Below are positions 36,215 through 47,480 of a DNA stretch of 64,000 nucleotides, piece by piece. How positions within the stretch are numbered: the first letter of the stretch is position 1; every line of letters starts with the position of its first letter. Source of the DNA: Torreya grandis. Lineage: Eukaryota > Streptophyta > Pinopsida > Cupressales > Taxaceae. The stretch lies in the NCBI GenBank assembly GCA_037957365.1, contig JARHVA010000349.1, forward strand, positions 5,200,001 through 5,264,000, written 5' to 3'. A program made the position numbers and the translations under genes. A model generated the notes under the pieces. That model saw only the letters and a list, made by a program, of their open reading frames with translations, had not been told where the DNA came from and did no database searches.

Positions 36215-37020
36215 CTTATTCACACAGATGTGTGGGGACCGGCTCAGGTAGCCTCTATTGGCGGATCACGGTACTATGTTACATTCATAGATGACGCCAC
36301 AAGAAAGGTATGGATCTACTGTATTAAAAAGAAATCTGATGTTTTTGAGACTTTTAAGTTTTGGAAGGCTATGGTTGAGAATGAAATAGGCAGAAGATTA
36401 AAGTGCCTGAGATCTGATAATGGCGGTGAGTTCTGCAGTCTTAAGTTCAAATTGTATTGTTATACACATGGAATCCATAGGTAAAGGATGGTTCCAAGGA
36501 CACCTCAGTAGAATGGTATTGCTGAAAGGATGAACAGAACTATCATGGAGCGTGCAAGATGTATGAGATTGCATGCAGGGTTGCCCTTAGAGTTTTGGGC
36601 AGAAGCAGTTGACACCGCAGTGTACCTGATTAACAGAGGACCCTCTACAGCTCTGGATGGTGGAATTCTAGAAGAGGCATGGACAGGTAAAAAGGTAGAT
36701 CTCTCATATCTCAAAGTTTTTGGTAGTGAAGCTTTTGTGCACATAGATAAGGAAAATAGAAAGAAGCTTGATCCTAAGTCTATGAGGTGCACGTTTATAG
36801 GCTATGGCTCAGATGATTTTAGTTTCAAATTTTGGAATCTAGGAATTAACAAGGTAATCAGGAGCCGTGATGTTGTTTTTAATGAAAGAGTGATGTACAG
36901 TGATCAGATAAGGAAGCTAGATCAATCTGGGCAGAGCAATAGTGAATTGGACGAAGTTATGGTCCAAAATGAGCTCGCGGGAAAAAGAAATAATCACTTG
37001 CAGGAAAACACAGAGACCGA
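36215..37020 (+). pseudogene. Element D integrase, same frame as gag
   Basis: The catalytic triad is visible: the first Asp in IHTDVWGP (near 36222), the second in LRSDNGGEF (near 36412) and the Glu in NGIAERMNR (near 36520). Further on are HAGLPLEFWAEA and VFGSEAFVH blocks typical of the copia integrase C-terminal region. Two more stops, TAA 36482 and TAG 36509, sit where Gln is usual. The frame then enters the motif array and ends at 37117. Confidence 0.92.
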
Positions 37021-37143
37021 CGTCGGCAGGTTTGGAACCGGTGTCGGCAGTACAAAAATTGATGTCGGTCATACAGAGACCGACATCGACAGACCAGGCA
37101 CCGACGTCAGCCAATAACAGGTTTACAAGTGGCCGAGGTCGGT
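37016..37143 (+). repeat. ACCGACGTCGGT-type array inside element D pol
   Basis: Cores start at 37016, 37037, 37059, 37080, 37100 and 37132, a spacing of 20-22 bp except for the last. In the integrase frame the array encodes a heptad-like repeat of TDVG-x-x-x. The reading frame of pol changes within or just after this array. The same core sequence occupies the element's own LTRs. Confidence 0.88.
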
Positions 37144-38831
37144 CACTGTCAGAAAATTTGGGTGGACAGATTGCTGAGAACGAGTCCAAGACACCCATCA
37201 GGAGGTCTGAAAGGGTAAGTAAGCCTCCAATTAGATATTCTCCTTCCTTATATTATTTATTGCTAACCGATGGTGGAGAACCAGAAAGTTTTGAAGAAGC
37301 ATTACAGGTGGAGTCCAGGAGTAAGTGGGAGCGTGGCATGGTTGAGGAGATGGAGTCCTTAAGAGAGAACCAAACATGGGGTTTGGTTGAATTGCCAGCT
37401 GGTAAGAGAACACTGAAGAACAGATGGACCTACAGGTTGAAGAAAAGTGAGGATGGATAGATGCGATATAAGGCCAGATTAGTAGTGAAAGGATTTGCAC
37501 AAAAGCTAGGTATTGACTTTGGTGAGATTTTTTCTCCAGTTGTTAAAATGACTTCAATAAGGGTTGTATTGTCTTTGGTTGCTTTTGAGGATTTGCATCT
37601 CGAGTAGCTAGATGTTAAGACAGCATTTCTTCATGGAGATTTGGATGAGTAAATTTATATGGAACAGCCAGAAGGATTTGAGGTCAAGGGTAAGGATAAG
37701 TTTGTGTGCAGGTTGAAGAAAAGCTTGTATGGCCTCAAGCAAGCTCCAAGGCAATGGTACTTGAAATTTGACAGGTTTATGACTGAGCATGGCTACAGTA
37801 GGTGTCAATCGGACCATTGTGTATATTTCAAGAGATTTGATAACAGTAGATATATTATTCTATTGTTATATGTAGATGACATGCTGGTTACAGGGTCTCA
37901 CATGTAGGATATCTCTGAGCTTAAGGTGAAGTTAGCTCAAACGTTTGCTATGAAGGATTTGGAAGCAGCGAAGAAGATCCTTGGCATGAGCATTAGGAGA
38001 GATAGAAAAAATCACAGGTTGATATTGTCTCAAGAAGATTATGTAAACAAGGTGTTGGAGAGGTTTAATATGCAGGATGCAAAACCGGTAAGTACACCTA
38101 TGGCTGGACATTTTAAGTTAAGTAAAGAAAAATGTCCCAATTCACATGAAGAGGTAGAGTACATGAGTAAGGTTCCATATTCCTCCACAGTAGGGAGTTT
38201 GATGTATACAATGGTGTGTACTAGACCAGATATTGCCCAAGCAGTGGGAATAGTAAGCAAGTATATGGCCAATCCAGGTAAGGAACATTGGAAAGCAGTT
38301 TAATGGATCCTTAGATATCTGAGAGGAACCAGCAGCAAACATTTGTGCTATGGAGGTTCAGATACTTCTCTACATGGTTATGTAGATTCAGATATGGTAG
38401 GGGATTTGGATGGCAGAAGAAGCACTACAGGTTATGTTTTTACTGTAGGTGGAACGGCAGTTAGTTAGATATCTAAGTTACAGAAGGTTGTTGCCTTGTC
38501 AACTACAGAAGTAGAATATATTGCAGCTACAGAAGCTAGCAAGGAGATGATATGGATGACACGGTTCATGGAAGAGCTTGGAAGGGAGCATGGGAGTTGC
38601 AGATTGTATAGTGATAGTCAGAGTGCAATCCATTTGGCCAAGAATTTGGCCTTTCATTCAAGAACGAAACACATACAGCTAAGGTACCACTTCATACGGC
38701 AGGTATTGGAAGATGGTGAGTTGAAGCTGGAGAAGATCCATACAGACAAGAATCCTGCTGATATGCTAACAAAGCTGATTACGAAGGAGAAGTTGAATCT
38801 TCATTCAACTTCTATTGGTCTTCATGATTGA
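37144..38831 (+). pseudogene. Element D reverse transcriptase and RNase H, shifted frame
   Basis: Relative to gag-integrase this part is in another frame. The RT start is RRSERVSKPPIRY. The core includes [49 protein letters not shown] and the active site LLYVDDMLV (near 37862). RNase H shows VDSDMVGD, ALSTTEVEYIA and LYSDSQSAI, and ends with HIQLRYHFIRQ and NPADMLTK. Stops lie at 37458, 37605, 37650, 37905, 38301 and 38466. Most fit CAA/CAG to TAA/TAG, and 38466 fits TGG to TAG. The natural end is near 38831, shortly before the polypurine tract. Confidence 0.94.
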
Positions 38832-38890
38832 GTTGAAGATGGAGGAGCTAGAAGATGTTGTTGTACAGGTTGGTGCAGCTGGTTTATCTC

Positions 38891-38902
38891 CAAGTGGGAG
38901 AT
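38891..38902 (+). other. Element D polypurine tract
   Basis: CAAGTGGGAGAT directly before the 3' LTR, the usual copia form. Confidence 0.9.
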
Positions 38903-39627
38903 TGTTAGGGTGTGGAGCTAAAAGCTTCACCAAGGAGCATACTAAAATAGGTTCAGGTCTACACAGATGCCAGCGTCGGTCAGGAGCGATCGACGTCGGT
39001 CAGTAGCAGTTGCAGAGGCACCAACGTTGGCAGAAGGGTCGGCTAACGACGGTCACAGGCGAACAGGCAGGAACTGATGTCGGTTACCTATGTGTCTAAA
39101 AAGCGATTTCTGAGGATAGAAGTGAGTGTTTGCATGATGAGTTTGAGTTGTAGTCTCAAGCTCACGTCTCTATTATTAGCAATATTATTTTTAGAGCCCT
39201 TGTTGAAGAGGCTTAACTGTTTGTTGTAAGAACATGCTCAAGTTTCCTATTTCTATATGTAGGAAAGATCTTCTTGCTTAGAATAGTAGTAAAAGAGTGT
39301 AGAACTGTAATAGTAGAACATTGTGAATGTTTGAAGGACAGTACAGAGTTGCATCAATCTAGGTTGTTGGATTTGAGTGTACTTGAGAGAGAGCTCTTGA
39401 GGAATAGAGATCTAGTGAGAGATCTTGTGTGCATCTGAGAGAGGTGTGGAAGAAGGAAGTTTCTTCATTGTATTCCTATTGTAAAGAGTTTCAATACAAG
39501 TTTTCAGGGTGTTTTCTTGTATATCTTGTTCTATGCTATTTATCATTTTAGTTACTTATCTATCTGATTTATTTTCGTGTTTATTGCTTTCACAAGTGTA
39601 ATCTATTGTTGGTTTGATCCCCCAACA
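38903..39627 (+). repeat. Element D 3' LTR
   Basis: 725 bp, matching 33886-34611. The motif array near 38965-39090 is the most diverged part; several CpG sites of one copy appear as TpG or CpA in the other. Confidence 0.97.
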
Positions 39628-39632
39628 TAGAC

Positions 39633-40637
39633 CAAATGATCCAGACTCGAGAGAAGACATATGGGATGAAATGGCACACCATAGTTAAGGAAACTACCTT
39701 ATTTTCAATGTAGTCCTTTAACAAACTTGAAAACACATTCAAGGCATTAAATGCATAGCATGGGCCATTCTTTGAAAACAAGCGCCCAAGTCTTTCTGGG
39801 AGTGCTATATATTGTAACTCTCTTTTGTTATAGAGGATATCTTCCCCTCACCAAGAAGCGAAACTCTACTCATTTTGAAAGGCATTACTGAGACTTTGAG
39901 TTCAGGTTGTAATTTCATTTTCCTTGTTATTTGAATGAGAAAGTAGGTTTTTCTAGACTTTGTACTATTTTGACTTGTGTCATCTGGAGGTCTCCTTATT
40001 CATTTAATTTGGTAAGTAGAACTAGTCGAGGTGAGTAAGAAGGTGTCTTGAAGGCCCACTGTGGAGAGACTTTGTGCCCCCATAAGTACCTTCAGTGTGT
40101 TTGCATTTTCCTTTCCTATGTAAAGATCCTTGGGATGACTTTGTGCCCCCATTGTTCTTCGTGTCTTTCTCTCTCGGGTTGCTAGTCACTCAACACCCCT
40201 GTTACTAGTTACTTGCTACCCGAAAAGAGTCCTGCTATTTTCAAGAACATGCACTTCTAAAAGAAGAGAAGTGCCTTCTATTGCCTCACCAGGATTTCTA
40301 CTATTTAGGAAGGAATCTGGCTCTTGGCTAAAAGTTGCTTTTGAAAGAAGAGAAGCACCTTTCCTATCATCTAGTATTTCTCCTCTGTTTGTCAGCATCA
40401 TCTCTAAAATAAGAGAGATGGATGGTTTGTCCTAACCCTGTGTCTTACTTTTTACATATATATATAGCCTCTTGCATCTCCTACATATTTATAGGGAACC
40501 TCCCCTTGATGAGAGGAGAGATTTGTCCCTTGTTGATGCAGTAAACCTACATATTTGGCAGACTGATCTCCCAATGATATGGTGATAGGAACTATTTCGG
40601 TCACCAGTTAGCTGGCCAACAAAATATTCACCCAACA
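39633..40637 (+). repeat. Element C 3' LTR, second piece
   Basis: It resumes the match to the element C 5' LTR (29366-30417) after element D and its target duplication, and ends CACCCAACA. The exact TACTG duplication follows at 40638-40642. Confidence 0.93.
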
Positions 40638-40642
40638 TACTG

Positions 40643-41424
40643 AGCACCAACCCAGCTATTATTTATGACCACCAACCCATAGGATCACCAACCCCTTTGT
40701 CGAGCACCAACCCATAGGAGCACCAACCCCTTTATGTGTACCACACCCCTATCTCTCAATGTTTCTATCTCAACAAATGATATATAAATACATCTCCTTC
40801 CTCTCTCTCACCTTTGCTCTTCTAAGCTAGACATAACAAATACAAATCATATTCATCTCTCACAATTGCTCTTCTAAGCTAGATATTAAAATATCAAATC
40901 AACCTCTATATTTTCATATTACAAATGGCTTCTCAATCCTTTATTTATAGCTTTCCAAATGTCCTTTGGCCTTCCCCCTTTGTGACCCTTCAATCCTCAT
41001 GGAAAATGGTGCCAATCTTGGATGACCCTTCATATTCAATCGTTTGAAAAGTCATGTGGTGACCCTTCATGACCAAAAATGTCCTTTCCACTTTTGTCCT
41101 TATCTTTGGTGACTCTTCATACTCCTCAAAGTGTCCCTTCATGAGAAATTGCACCCTTACTCTTTTATCTTCACTTGGTGACTCTTGGTATTCCCCAAGA
41201 TGATTCTTCATGGGAAAATGCATCCCATCCTTCTTTTGTCTTTACCCCATGGCTCTTCAACTTCTCCATGGGCCCTTCTTTTGTCTCATATGCAACCAAA
41301 AATATATTCATTAATATTAAATAAATATTAACTCACATTAGCCAAGATAAACAATATTAAATGCAATAGGGCCTTTATCACCAATAATGCTAAACCTTTA
41401 ACATCAATGATAATATTTCCAACA
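40643..41424 (-). repeat. Element B 3' LTR, second piece
   Basis: It resumes the match to 44041-45101 after element C and ends TTTCCAACA on the plus strand. Total length without C is about 1.09 kb, against 1.06 kb for the other LTR. Confidence 0.92.
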
Positions 41425-41699
41425 ATATCCCCCTTTGTCATTGATGCAAACCTCAATGCTGAAATTTCCACATCTTGTCACCTACACATACCATCATCTA
41501 AAAACATATAATAACTCCCCCTTACTATAGCAACCTATACATGTTCCCTGTACCTATTTTCTACACCTGTACTTATACCTATTATTCTCCTCCTTTGACA
41601 TCAATGTCAAAGGGCCTACCTGGAGCTAACACTTAACTCCCCCTCACTTGATGCTAAACATCAATGGCAGGAAGTAATATAAATTACTCCCAACTCCTC
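41425..41699 (-). other. Element B polypurine tract and truncated 3' region
   Basis: Directly inside the LTR the minus strand has the purine tract GACAAAGGGGGATAT. Three further GGGGGA- or GGAGGA-containing tracts lie at about 41516, 41590 and 41640, some next to repeated ATTGATGT-like sequence. This short region replaces integrase, RT and RNase H, which are missing. Confidence 0.6.
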
Positions 41700-42540
41700 T
41701 CATCGATCTTTGAATGTATCCTTTGATTGTGCCTTTGAGAAGATATCTGATAATACATATACATTATTACCTATCCTTTGAACATCCGCAATCAACTCAT
41801 TTGAATCTTTTCTTCTAATCTCACAACCTTCTTTATGAAACTTTAATGTATATCCTTGATCACATATTTGACTAACACTCAACAGATTATGCTTAAGACA
41901 TTTTACATACAAAACATTCTTAGTCTTAGTTCTACCATAATCCAAACTCAAAGTACCTTTTCCTTCTATCCTAGTAGTGGTTTTATCTCTGAATCTCACT
42001 ATACCACCATTGATCTTCTTTAGAGATATGAATTTACTTTTATCTCCTATCATATGCCTCGAACATCCACTATCAATTAACCATGGCTGATCTTTACCTC
42101 TTACATGCAAAGCTGTCTGAACCATCATAGAATCTTCATGTTGTTTCTTTTGCCATGAACATGTCTGAACCTTCTTCTTGATGAATGGTGCTTTAAAACT
42201 CTGATCCTTTTTGACTAAATCGAACATGCTTCTATAATACTAAGCTATGTGTTTGAAATTGTTGCACTTGTAGCATACTATGGTCTCTTCATCAAATCTT
42301 GATAGGGGAACAAAAGAGTTGTGGCTTTTGCTTAACTCTACTTGAATTTTCTTCTCCTTATTTTTGAAATTGTTAGCTCTTTTTTCTAAATTCTAATTTA
42401 TTGTGACCATATCCATTACAATAAAAACAATAGCCATAAAATAAGACCTGTCTATATATCTCTGACCTGATTGCCTTTTGTAGCTTTGTTCCTTCTAGCC
42501 TTCTATGTTTGGAATGTCCTTATATTCTTCACTTCTCCCC
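41700..42540 (-). pseudogene. Element B protease with gag zinc-knuckle remnants
   Basis: The open piece 41700-42227 has WLIDSGCSRHMIGDKS, the copia aspartic protease active site (D-S-G), then VLYVKCLKHNLLSVSQ, the conserved block after the protease. The frame ends with no pre-integrase domain. Upstream on the minus strand are a CCHC-like CYKCNNFKHIA (near 42270, last Cys lost) and, in another frame, CFYCNGYGHNKLE (near 42430, last Cys lost). The order gag, knuckles, protease is normal. The element stops where the rest of pol should begin. Confidence 0.88.
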
Positions 42541-42550
42541 TTTTTATTTC

Positions 42551-43975
42551 CTATTGTGTAAGAGCTTCATCATAGCTCTTTTTCTTTTCAAAAATGATCC
42601 CTATTTTATCTGAATATGCCTTTTGACTTCCCAATATTTTATTCAGCATGTTAGTGCTATCTTCAAATTTTGAATCATTGACTACTTTATCACTGACTGC
42701 TTTCTTAATATCTTCTTTTAAAGAGGCAATTTCAATAACATACCTTTCACAATCTTTTCTTGATATTTCCAATTGTGTTGTGAGATCTTCTTCATTTTTC
42801 TTAGCTTCTTCAAAGTGTGCTTGTAGATCTTCAATCATTTCCTTTGACTCTTGTTCATTTTTCTCGATCTGGCACTTTAATCTTTGATTCTTCTTCTGAA
42901 CAACTTCTAACTCTTCTAAGGCACAAATGAGATCTCCTTCCATATTCACTTCAGCTTCTTCCTCTTCTTCTTCTTGATCACCTTCATGTATGGCCATGAA
43001 TAGAATCTCTTCTTTTGAATCGCTAACTCCATTATCTTTGCCTGAGCTAGGATCTTTAGAATACAGGCTCTTCTTCTCGAATCCCTTATTAGATTTGCCT
43101 TTGAAATTCTTCTTATATGTAGGCTTTTCTTCTTCATCATATTTAACTTTATTTGGGCATCTAGCTGAAAAATGTCCAATCTTTCCACAATTAAAACATT
43201 TAAAAGGTAATTTTCCTTGATATTTACCTATTCCTCTTTTCAGATTGCGAATGAAAAGTGCTCCATTGTCATCTTCATCATCACTAGAACTATCACTTAA
43301 TTCTTGAATCTTAGCTTTCTCATTCTTTGATGTCTTGAAATCCACTTCTCTCTTTAAGGGTTTATCTTATTCTATCCACATCTCATATGCCGTGAGAATA
43401 CCATGAAGCTCATCCATTTTTATATTGGCTAAATTCTTCATCTCCTCAATTGCCGCAACCTTTGCATCATATCTCATTGGTAGAGATCTCAAAACCTTTT
43501 GCACCACCATTGACTCATCCAATGTTTCTCCAAGACCTTAAATCTGATTTATGACTTGATCAACTCGCAAAAGATAACTTGCTATATCTACTTCTTCTTC
43601 CATCTTCAAACTTTCAAACTACCTTCTAAAAGTCTGCAACTTAGCTTGTTAAACCTTTCCATCACCTTTGTAAATATTCTCAAGTTTTACCCAAGTTTCA
43701 TGAGCAGATTTACATTGCATAAATTTAACAAATTCATATTCACATAAACCACATAAAATAGCATTTAAAGCTTTAGCATTACATTCACTTGCCTTCTTTT
43801 CTGCTAGAGTAATTGTATATGTTTGTGGTTCTTCATATTCCTCCACCACTAATTTCCATATGTCAAATCCAAGGGCCATCAAATAAACCTTCATTCTGAT
43901 GCTCCAAAAATCATAATTCATCCCATCAAACAAAGGTGCCTTATTTGTATAAAATCCTTCTTGTGATCTAGCCAT
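42551..43975 (-). pseudogene. Element B gag
   Basis: The start MARSQEGFYTNKAPLFDGMNY lies at about 43975, just after the PBS. The pieces 43649-43975 and 42551-43345 share one frame with a few stops between them. Visible parts are the gag domain (FWSIRMKVYLMALG, SAHETWVKLENIY), an acidic Ser/Asp tract and a CCHC knuckle CFNCGKIGHFSARC near 43190. A long Glu/Lys-rich stretch near 42650-42950 is probably a coiled coil. Such gag proteins package the element RNA into particles. With two later knuckle remnants this gag had three CCHC-like motifs. Confidence 0.9.
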
Positions 43976-44026
43976 CGTACTTTCTTGATCTACCTTCAAG
44001 CTGTAAAACTTTTCAAAAAGGAACCT

Positions 44027-44038
44027 GCTCTGATACCA
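44027..44038 (-). other. Element B primer-binding site
   Basis: On the minus strand TGGTATCAGAGC, two bases after the 5' LTR. It is complementary to the initiator Met-tRNA end. Confidence 0.92.
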
Positions 44039-44040
44039 AT

Positions 44041-45101
44041 TGTTAAGCACAGAATATACTGAGAGTGGGGGTGAATCAGTATATTATATATCTTATAAAA
44101 CTTTCCATTTATCAAATTCCACTTAAACAAACATTCAATATATGCAATAAAACTCAAACAATAAACATCACACAAGAAAGAGAGAACCACCATATATAAT
44201 GTGGAAACACAATGTGGGAAAAACCATAGAGAATAATCTCAAGTATATTCATGAGAAACAACCCACAGGAGCACCATACCCCTTTGCTAAGTACCAACCT
44301 CAACTACAATTCATGAGCACCAACCCATAGGAGCTTCAAACCCCTTTGCCAAGCACCAACCCAGCTACTATTCGTGAGCACCAACCCACAGGAGCACCAA
44401 CCCCTTTGTGTATACCACACACCTATCTCTCAATGTTGCTATCTCAACAAATGATAGATGAATACAACATCTCCTTCCTCTCTCTCACCTTTGCTCTTCT
44501 AAGCTAGACATAACAAATATAAATCATATTCATCTCTCACAATTGCTCTTTTAAGCTAGATATTAAAATATCAAATCAACCTCTATCTTTTCATATTACA
44601 AATGGATTCTCAATCATTGATTTATAGCTTTCCAAATGACCTTTGGCCTTCCCCCTTTATGACCCTTCAATCCTCATGGAAAATGGTGCCAATATTGGAT
44701 GACCCTTCATATTCAAGCCTTTGAAAAGTCATGTGGTGACCCTTCATGACCAAAAACGTCCTTCCCACTTTTGTCCTTATCTTTGGTGACTCTTTGTATT
44801 CCTCAAAGTGTCCCTTCATGAGAAATTATGCCCTTACTCTTTTGTCTTCACTTGGTGACTCTTGGTATTCCCCAAGATAACTCTTCATGGGAAAATGCAT
44901 CCCATCCTATTTTTGTCTTTACCCTGTGGCTCTTCGACTTCTCCATGGGCCCTTCTTTTGTCGCATATGTAACCAAAAATATATTTGTTAATATTAAATA
45001 AATATTAACTCACATTAGCTAAGATAAACAATATTAAATGCAATAGAGCCTTTATCACCAATACTGCTAAACCTTTGACATCAATGATAATATTTCTAAC
45101 A
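44041..45101 (-). repeat. Element B 5' LTR
   Basis: 1061 bp, matching the split 3' LTR. Plus-strand ends are TGTTAAGCAC and TTTCTAACA. The matching target duplication TTTTT follows at 45102-45106. Confidence 0.94.
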
Positions 45102-45106
45102 TTTTT

Positions 45107-46230
45107 AAGTGCATCAAAGGCTTCTTGGCAATTTCTATTCCATTGGAAGGAGAAATCCTTTTTAATGAGATGATGAAAGGGTTGGCAATGATCTGATAAC
45201 TAGGAAATGAAGAATCAAATTGATTAAACTTTGCCTTTTTAGTTGTGGAGTTGTTTGATATTAGTAGGTGGAGGCATTTATAGGATTGATTTAACCTTAG
45301 CATGATCGACCTCAGTACCACATAGAGAAATGATAAAACCTAAGAGTTTATTGGAAAGAACACCAAAGACACATTTCTTTGGGTTTAATCTAACATTATA
45401 TTAGAGGAGATGATTGAATATAGTTTTGAGAATTTTTAAGTGTTATTGATGAAGTTTAGACTTGCCAAGTAATTCATCCACATAATCCTCCATTATTTTG
45501 TGTAGGAGATCATGGAAAATGTACGTCATGGCATGTTGGTAGGTTGCACCAACATTCTTAAGGTGAAAAATCATGACCTAATAATATAAAGTCCCCCATG
45601 GGGTAATAAAGGTTGTCATGTGTTGATCCTTAAGATTGACCAAGGTTTGATTATGTCTAGAGAATCCATCCATAAGTGATAGTATCTCATTACCATCTAT
45701 TAGATCAACAAGTTGGTCAATACTAGGTAATGATAAATCATCTTTTAGATAAGCAAGGTTTAAATCATGATAGTCAGTGAAAATATGGATTCCCTCAATA
45801 CCTTTTATGATAGGAAAAATATTGGAAATCCATTATAGGTAGTCAATGGGTTGGATAAAATTAACAAAAAGGAGGCATTGGAGCTCTTCTTTGACAAGGA
45901 GAGTGATACGAGGATGAATTTTACAAAGCTTCTTCTTAATGAGTTTAGAATCTTGATTGGTGATAATGTTATGGGTGATGATAGAGGGGTCAATACTAGG
46001 CATGTCATTGTAATACCAAGCAAAGGTTTTTCTATGGTCATTAAGAAATGTGGCATAATCATCTTGCTCAAAGGAATCTAAAGATTGGCCAATCTTGAGG
46101 ACATGAGGGTTATTGTGGGAGGGTAGGTTGATGTCAATGGTTGATTCATTTAACATAACTTGTGTTTTGGATGGAAGTGACCATTGGATATAGGAATCAT
46201 CCACACCCATGTAGGTGAGAATTGCATCAT
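45107..46230 (-). pseudogene. Element A reverse transcriptase, N-terminal and central part
   Basis: The piece 45833-46210 has the RT entry block with FLNDHRKTFAWYYNDMPSIDPSI-type sequence and KLCKIHPRITLLVKEELQ, typical of Tat-lineage gypsy elements. Near 45480 the active-site box reads EDYVDELLG, so the second Asp of YVDD is replaced by Glu. The last part near 45110 has the FDALK block at the RT-RNase H junction, where insert B begins. Frameshifts and stops break the region. Confidence 0.9.
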
Positions 46231-46899
46231 CATCTTGACATTGGACAGTGTTAATAGTGGGAGAATATTCATCAATTATTTTAGGATGAATGAGAGGAAG
46301 GGACCTTGTTTACTTACCCTAATGATAGGTGAGAGGCCCCAAATGGATAGGATTTATTGAAATAAAAAATTAGGAGGTATATATACCTATGATTCAATAG
46401 GTGATTATGGAGAAGAAGGTGGAGAAAGAGATATTATTTCTTTGATAATTGCTTCATGGGAGATTTTAGTGAGTTTTTTTGGTTCATCATATCTCACCCC
46501 ATGCCTTTTTTTGGCAGATTTAATGGTGTTGCTAGTAGGATATTTAATAATCATATGGACACCTTGTTATTAATGACCTAAAACAAATCCTTTCTAGTCA
46601 CACCTATAGAGATATGTGTGAGTGAATCTAGGGTTACTCAAGAAAGAAAAGTCACAAGTAAATGGTTATGGTGAAGAAGATGGATGATTGATAGTGGGAC
46701 CTTTATCAATTCCCCCATATGTAAAATTGGTTTGAAGGTTAGGAGGCCCATAAGGGATGACCATACTAATATGAGGATCATAATTTAGGTGCATGTGAAG
46801 CCTTCTATATTCTTATGGAGTATGGAACATGTCAAGCATCAACAAATGATATTCATTGAGTGATAATCATTCAAAGGTCTCCTCCATGGGATCTTTGTC
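46231..46899 (-). other. Element A protease-RT linker
   Basis: Decayed coding sequence by position. I can name no domain and see no other feature. Confidence 0.4.
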
Positions 46900-47480
46900 A
46901 GGAATTTGTGTTGTCAGTATCTATGTAACCATGGGAGTGGAGAATTTGGAAGATTTAGAAGAATCATGAAAGGGAGAGGATGTTTTCAATGGGATGAGAA
47001 CATCATTGGGACTATAAGTCATATTACATGTTTTAAATGGGGGTGTGTCAGTAGGTATAACATGTACTTGTCCATCATGTTCAAACTTGACACAATGGTG
47101 AAAAGTTGATGGTACATATGCCATAGTACATATGCAAGGTCATCCAAGTAGTATTTTATATTAGAACTATCCTTCCATAACATAGAATATCTCAAAAATT
47201 ATGTGGGGACCTACATGAATATTTAAGATAATAGTGCCCACTGTAATAGTTGTAATATCATTAAAGTAACAGAGTACTGCATCAATTTGAGACATGTAAT
47301 TGTTAAGAAGGGTTATTTTTTTGTAGGCATGGGTGGAAATATTATTAATAATAGCTCCCTCATTGATAATAACTCTCTTGAGATGAGTTTGATCAATATA
47401 TGTGGTAATAAAAAGGGTAGAATCTTGATCTTCAAGGTATTAAAGTGGAATTTTTGAATCACTAATATAAATCAAGGAGA
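46900..47480 (-). pseudogene. Element A protease and connector
   Basis: The piece 46921-47124 carries AYVPSTFHHCVKF, the block that follows the protease in Tat-type elements. Upstream on the minus strand near 47360 is IINEGAIINNIST, resembling the active-site block with the catalytic Asp changed to Asn. An ILLG-like block near 47150 marks the end of the fold. Stops separate these parts. Confidence 0.72.

Larger units (their letters stand above)
33886..39627 (+). mobile_element. Element D: Ty1/copia element, Tork/Tnt1-like
   Basis: A plus-strand element of 5742 bp with LTRs of 726 and 725 bp (TGTTAGGG...CCCCAACA) and an exact TAGAC duplication. Order is LTR, PBS, gag, protease, integrase, RT, RNase H, polypurine tract, LTR, as in copia elements. 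It is the innermost and so the youngest layer. Hand comparison of the LTRs gives about 41 substitutions in 725 bp, almost all transitions. The pol frame carries about nine stops and one frameshift, so it cannot move on its own. Confidence 0.97.
28215..40637 (+). mobile_element. Element C: gag-only non-autonomous gypsy-like element
   Basis: A plus-strand element. LTRs are at 28215-30417 (2203 bp) and about 32735-40637 (about 2.16 kb once element D is removed), with TGTTG...CAACA ends and an exact TACTG duplication. The internal region is only about 2.3 kb. It holds a PBS and a gag-like frame but no protease, RT, RNase H or integrase. Without D the element is about 6.7 kb, two thirds of it LTR. 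This resembles gag-carrying non-autonomous elements (TR-GAG/LARD-like) that rely on a partner's enzymes. Confidence 0.9.
27906..45101 (-). mobile_element. Element B: truncated copia element (gag-protease only)
   Basis: A minus-strand element. The 5' LTR is 44041-45101, and the internal region 41425-44040 holds only gag and protease. The 3' LTR is 27906-28214 plus 40643-41424, split by element C. Without C the element is about 4.8 kb. The insert lies in A's RT-RNase H junction. The A frame ends at DALK on the 45107 side and resumes at the LIPPKE block on the 27900 side. Integrase, RT and RNase H are absent, so B depended on other elements or was deleted before or after insertion. Confidence 0.92.

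Noticed and set aside
12900..38831. Alternative genetic code with TAA/TAG read as Gln
   Set aside because: D and C also contain TGA and TGG-to-TAG changes plus a frameshift, and the elements are plant LTR retrotransposons. Point decay is simpler.
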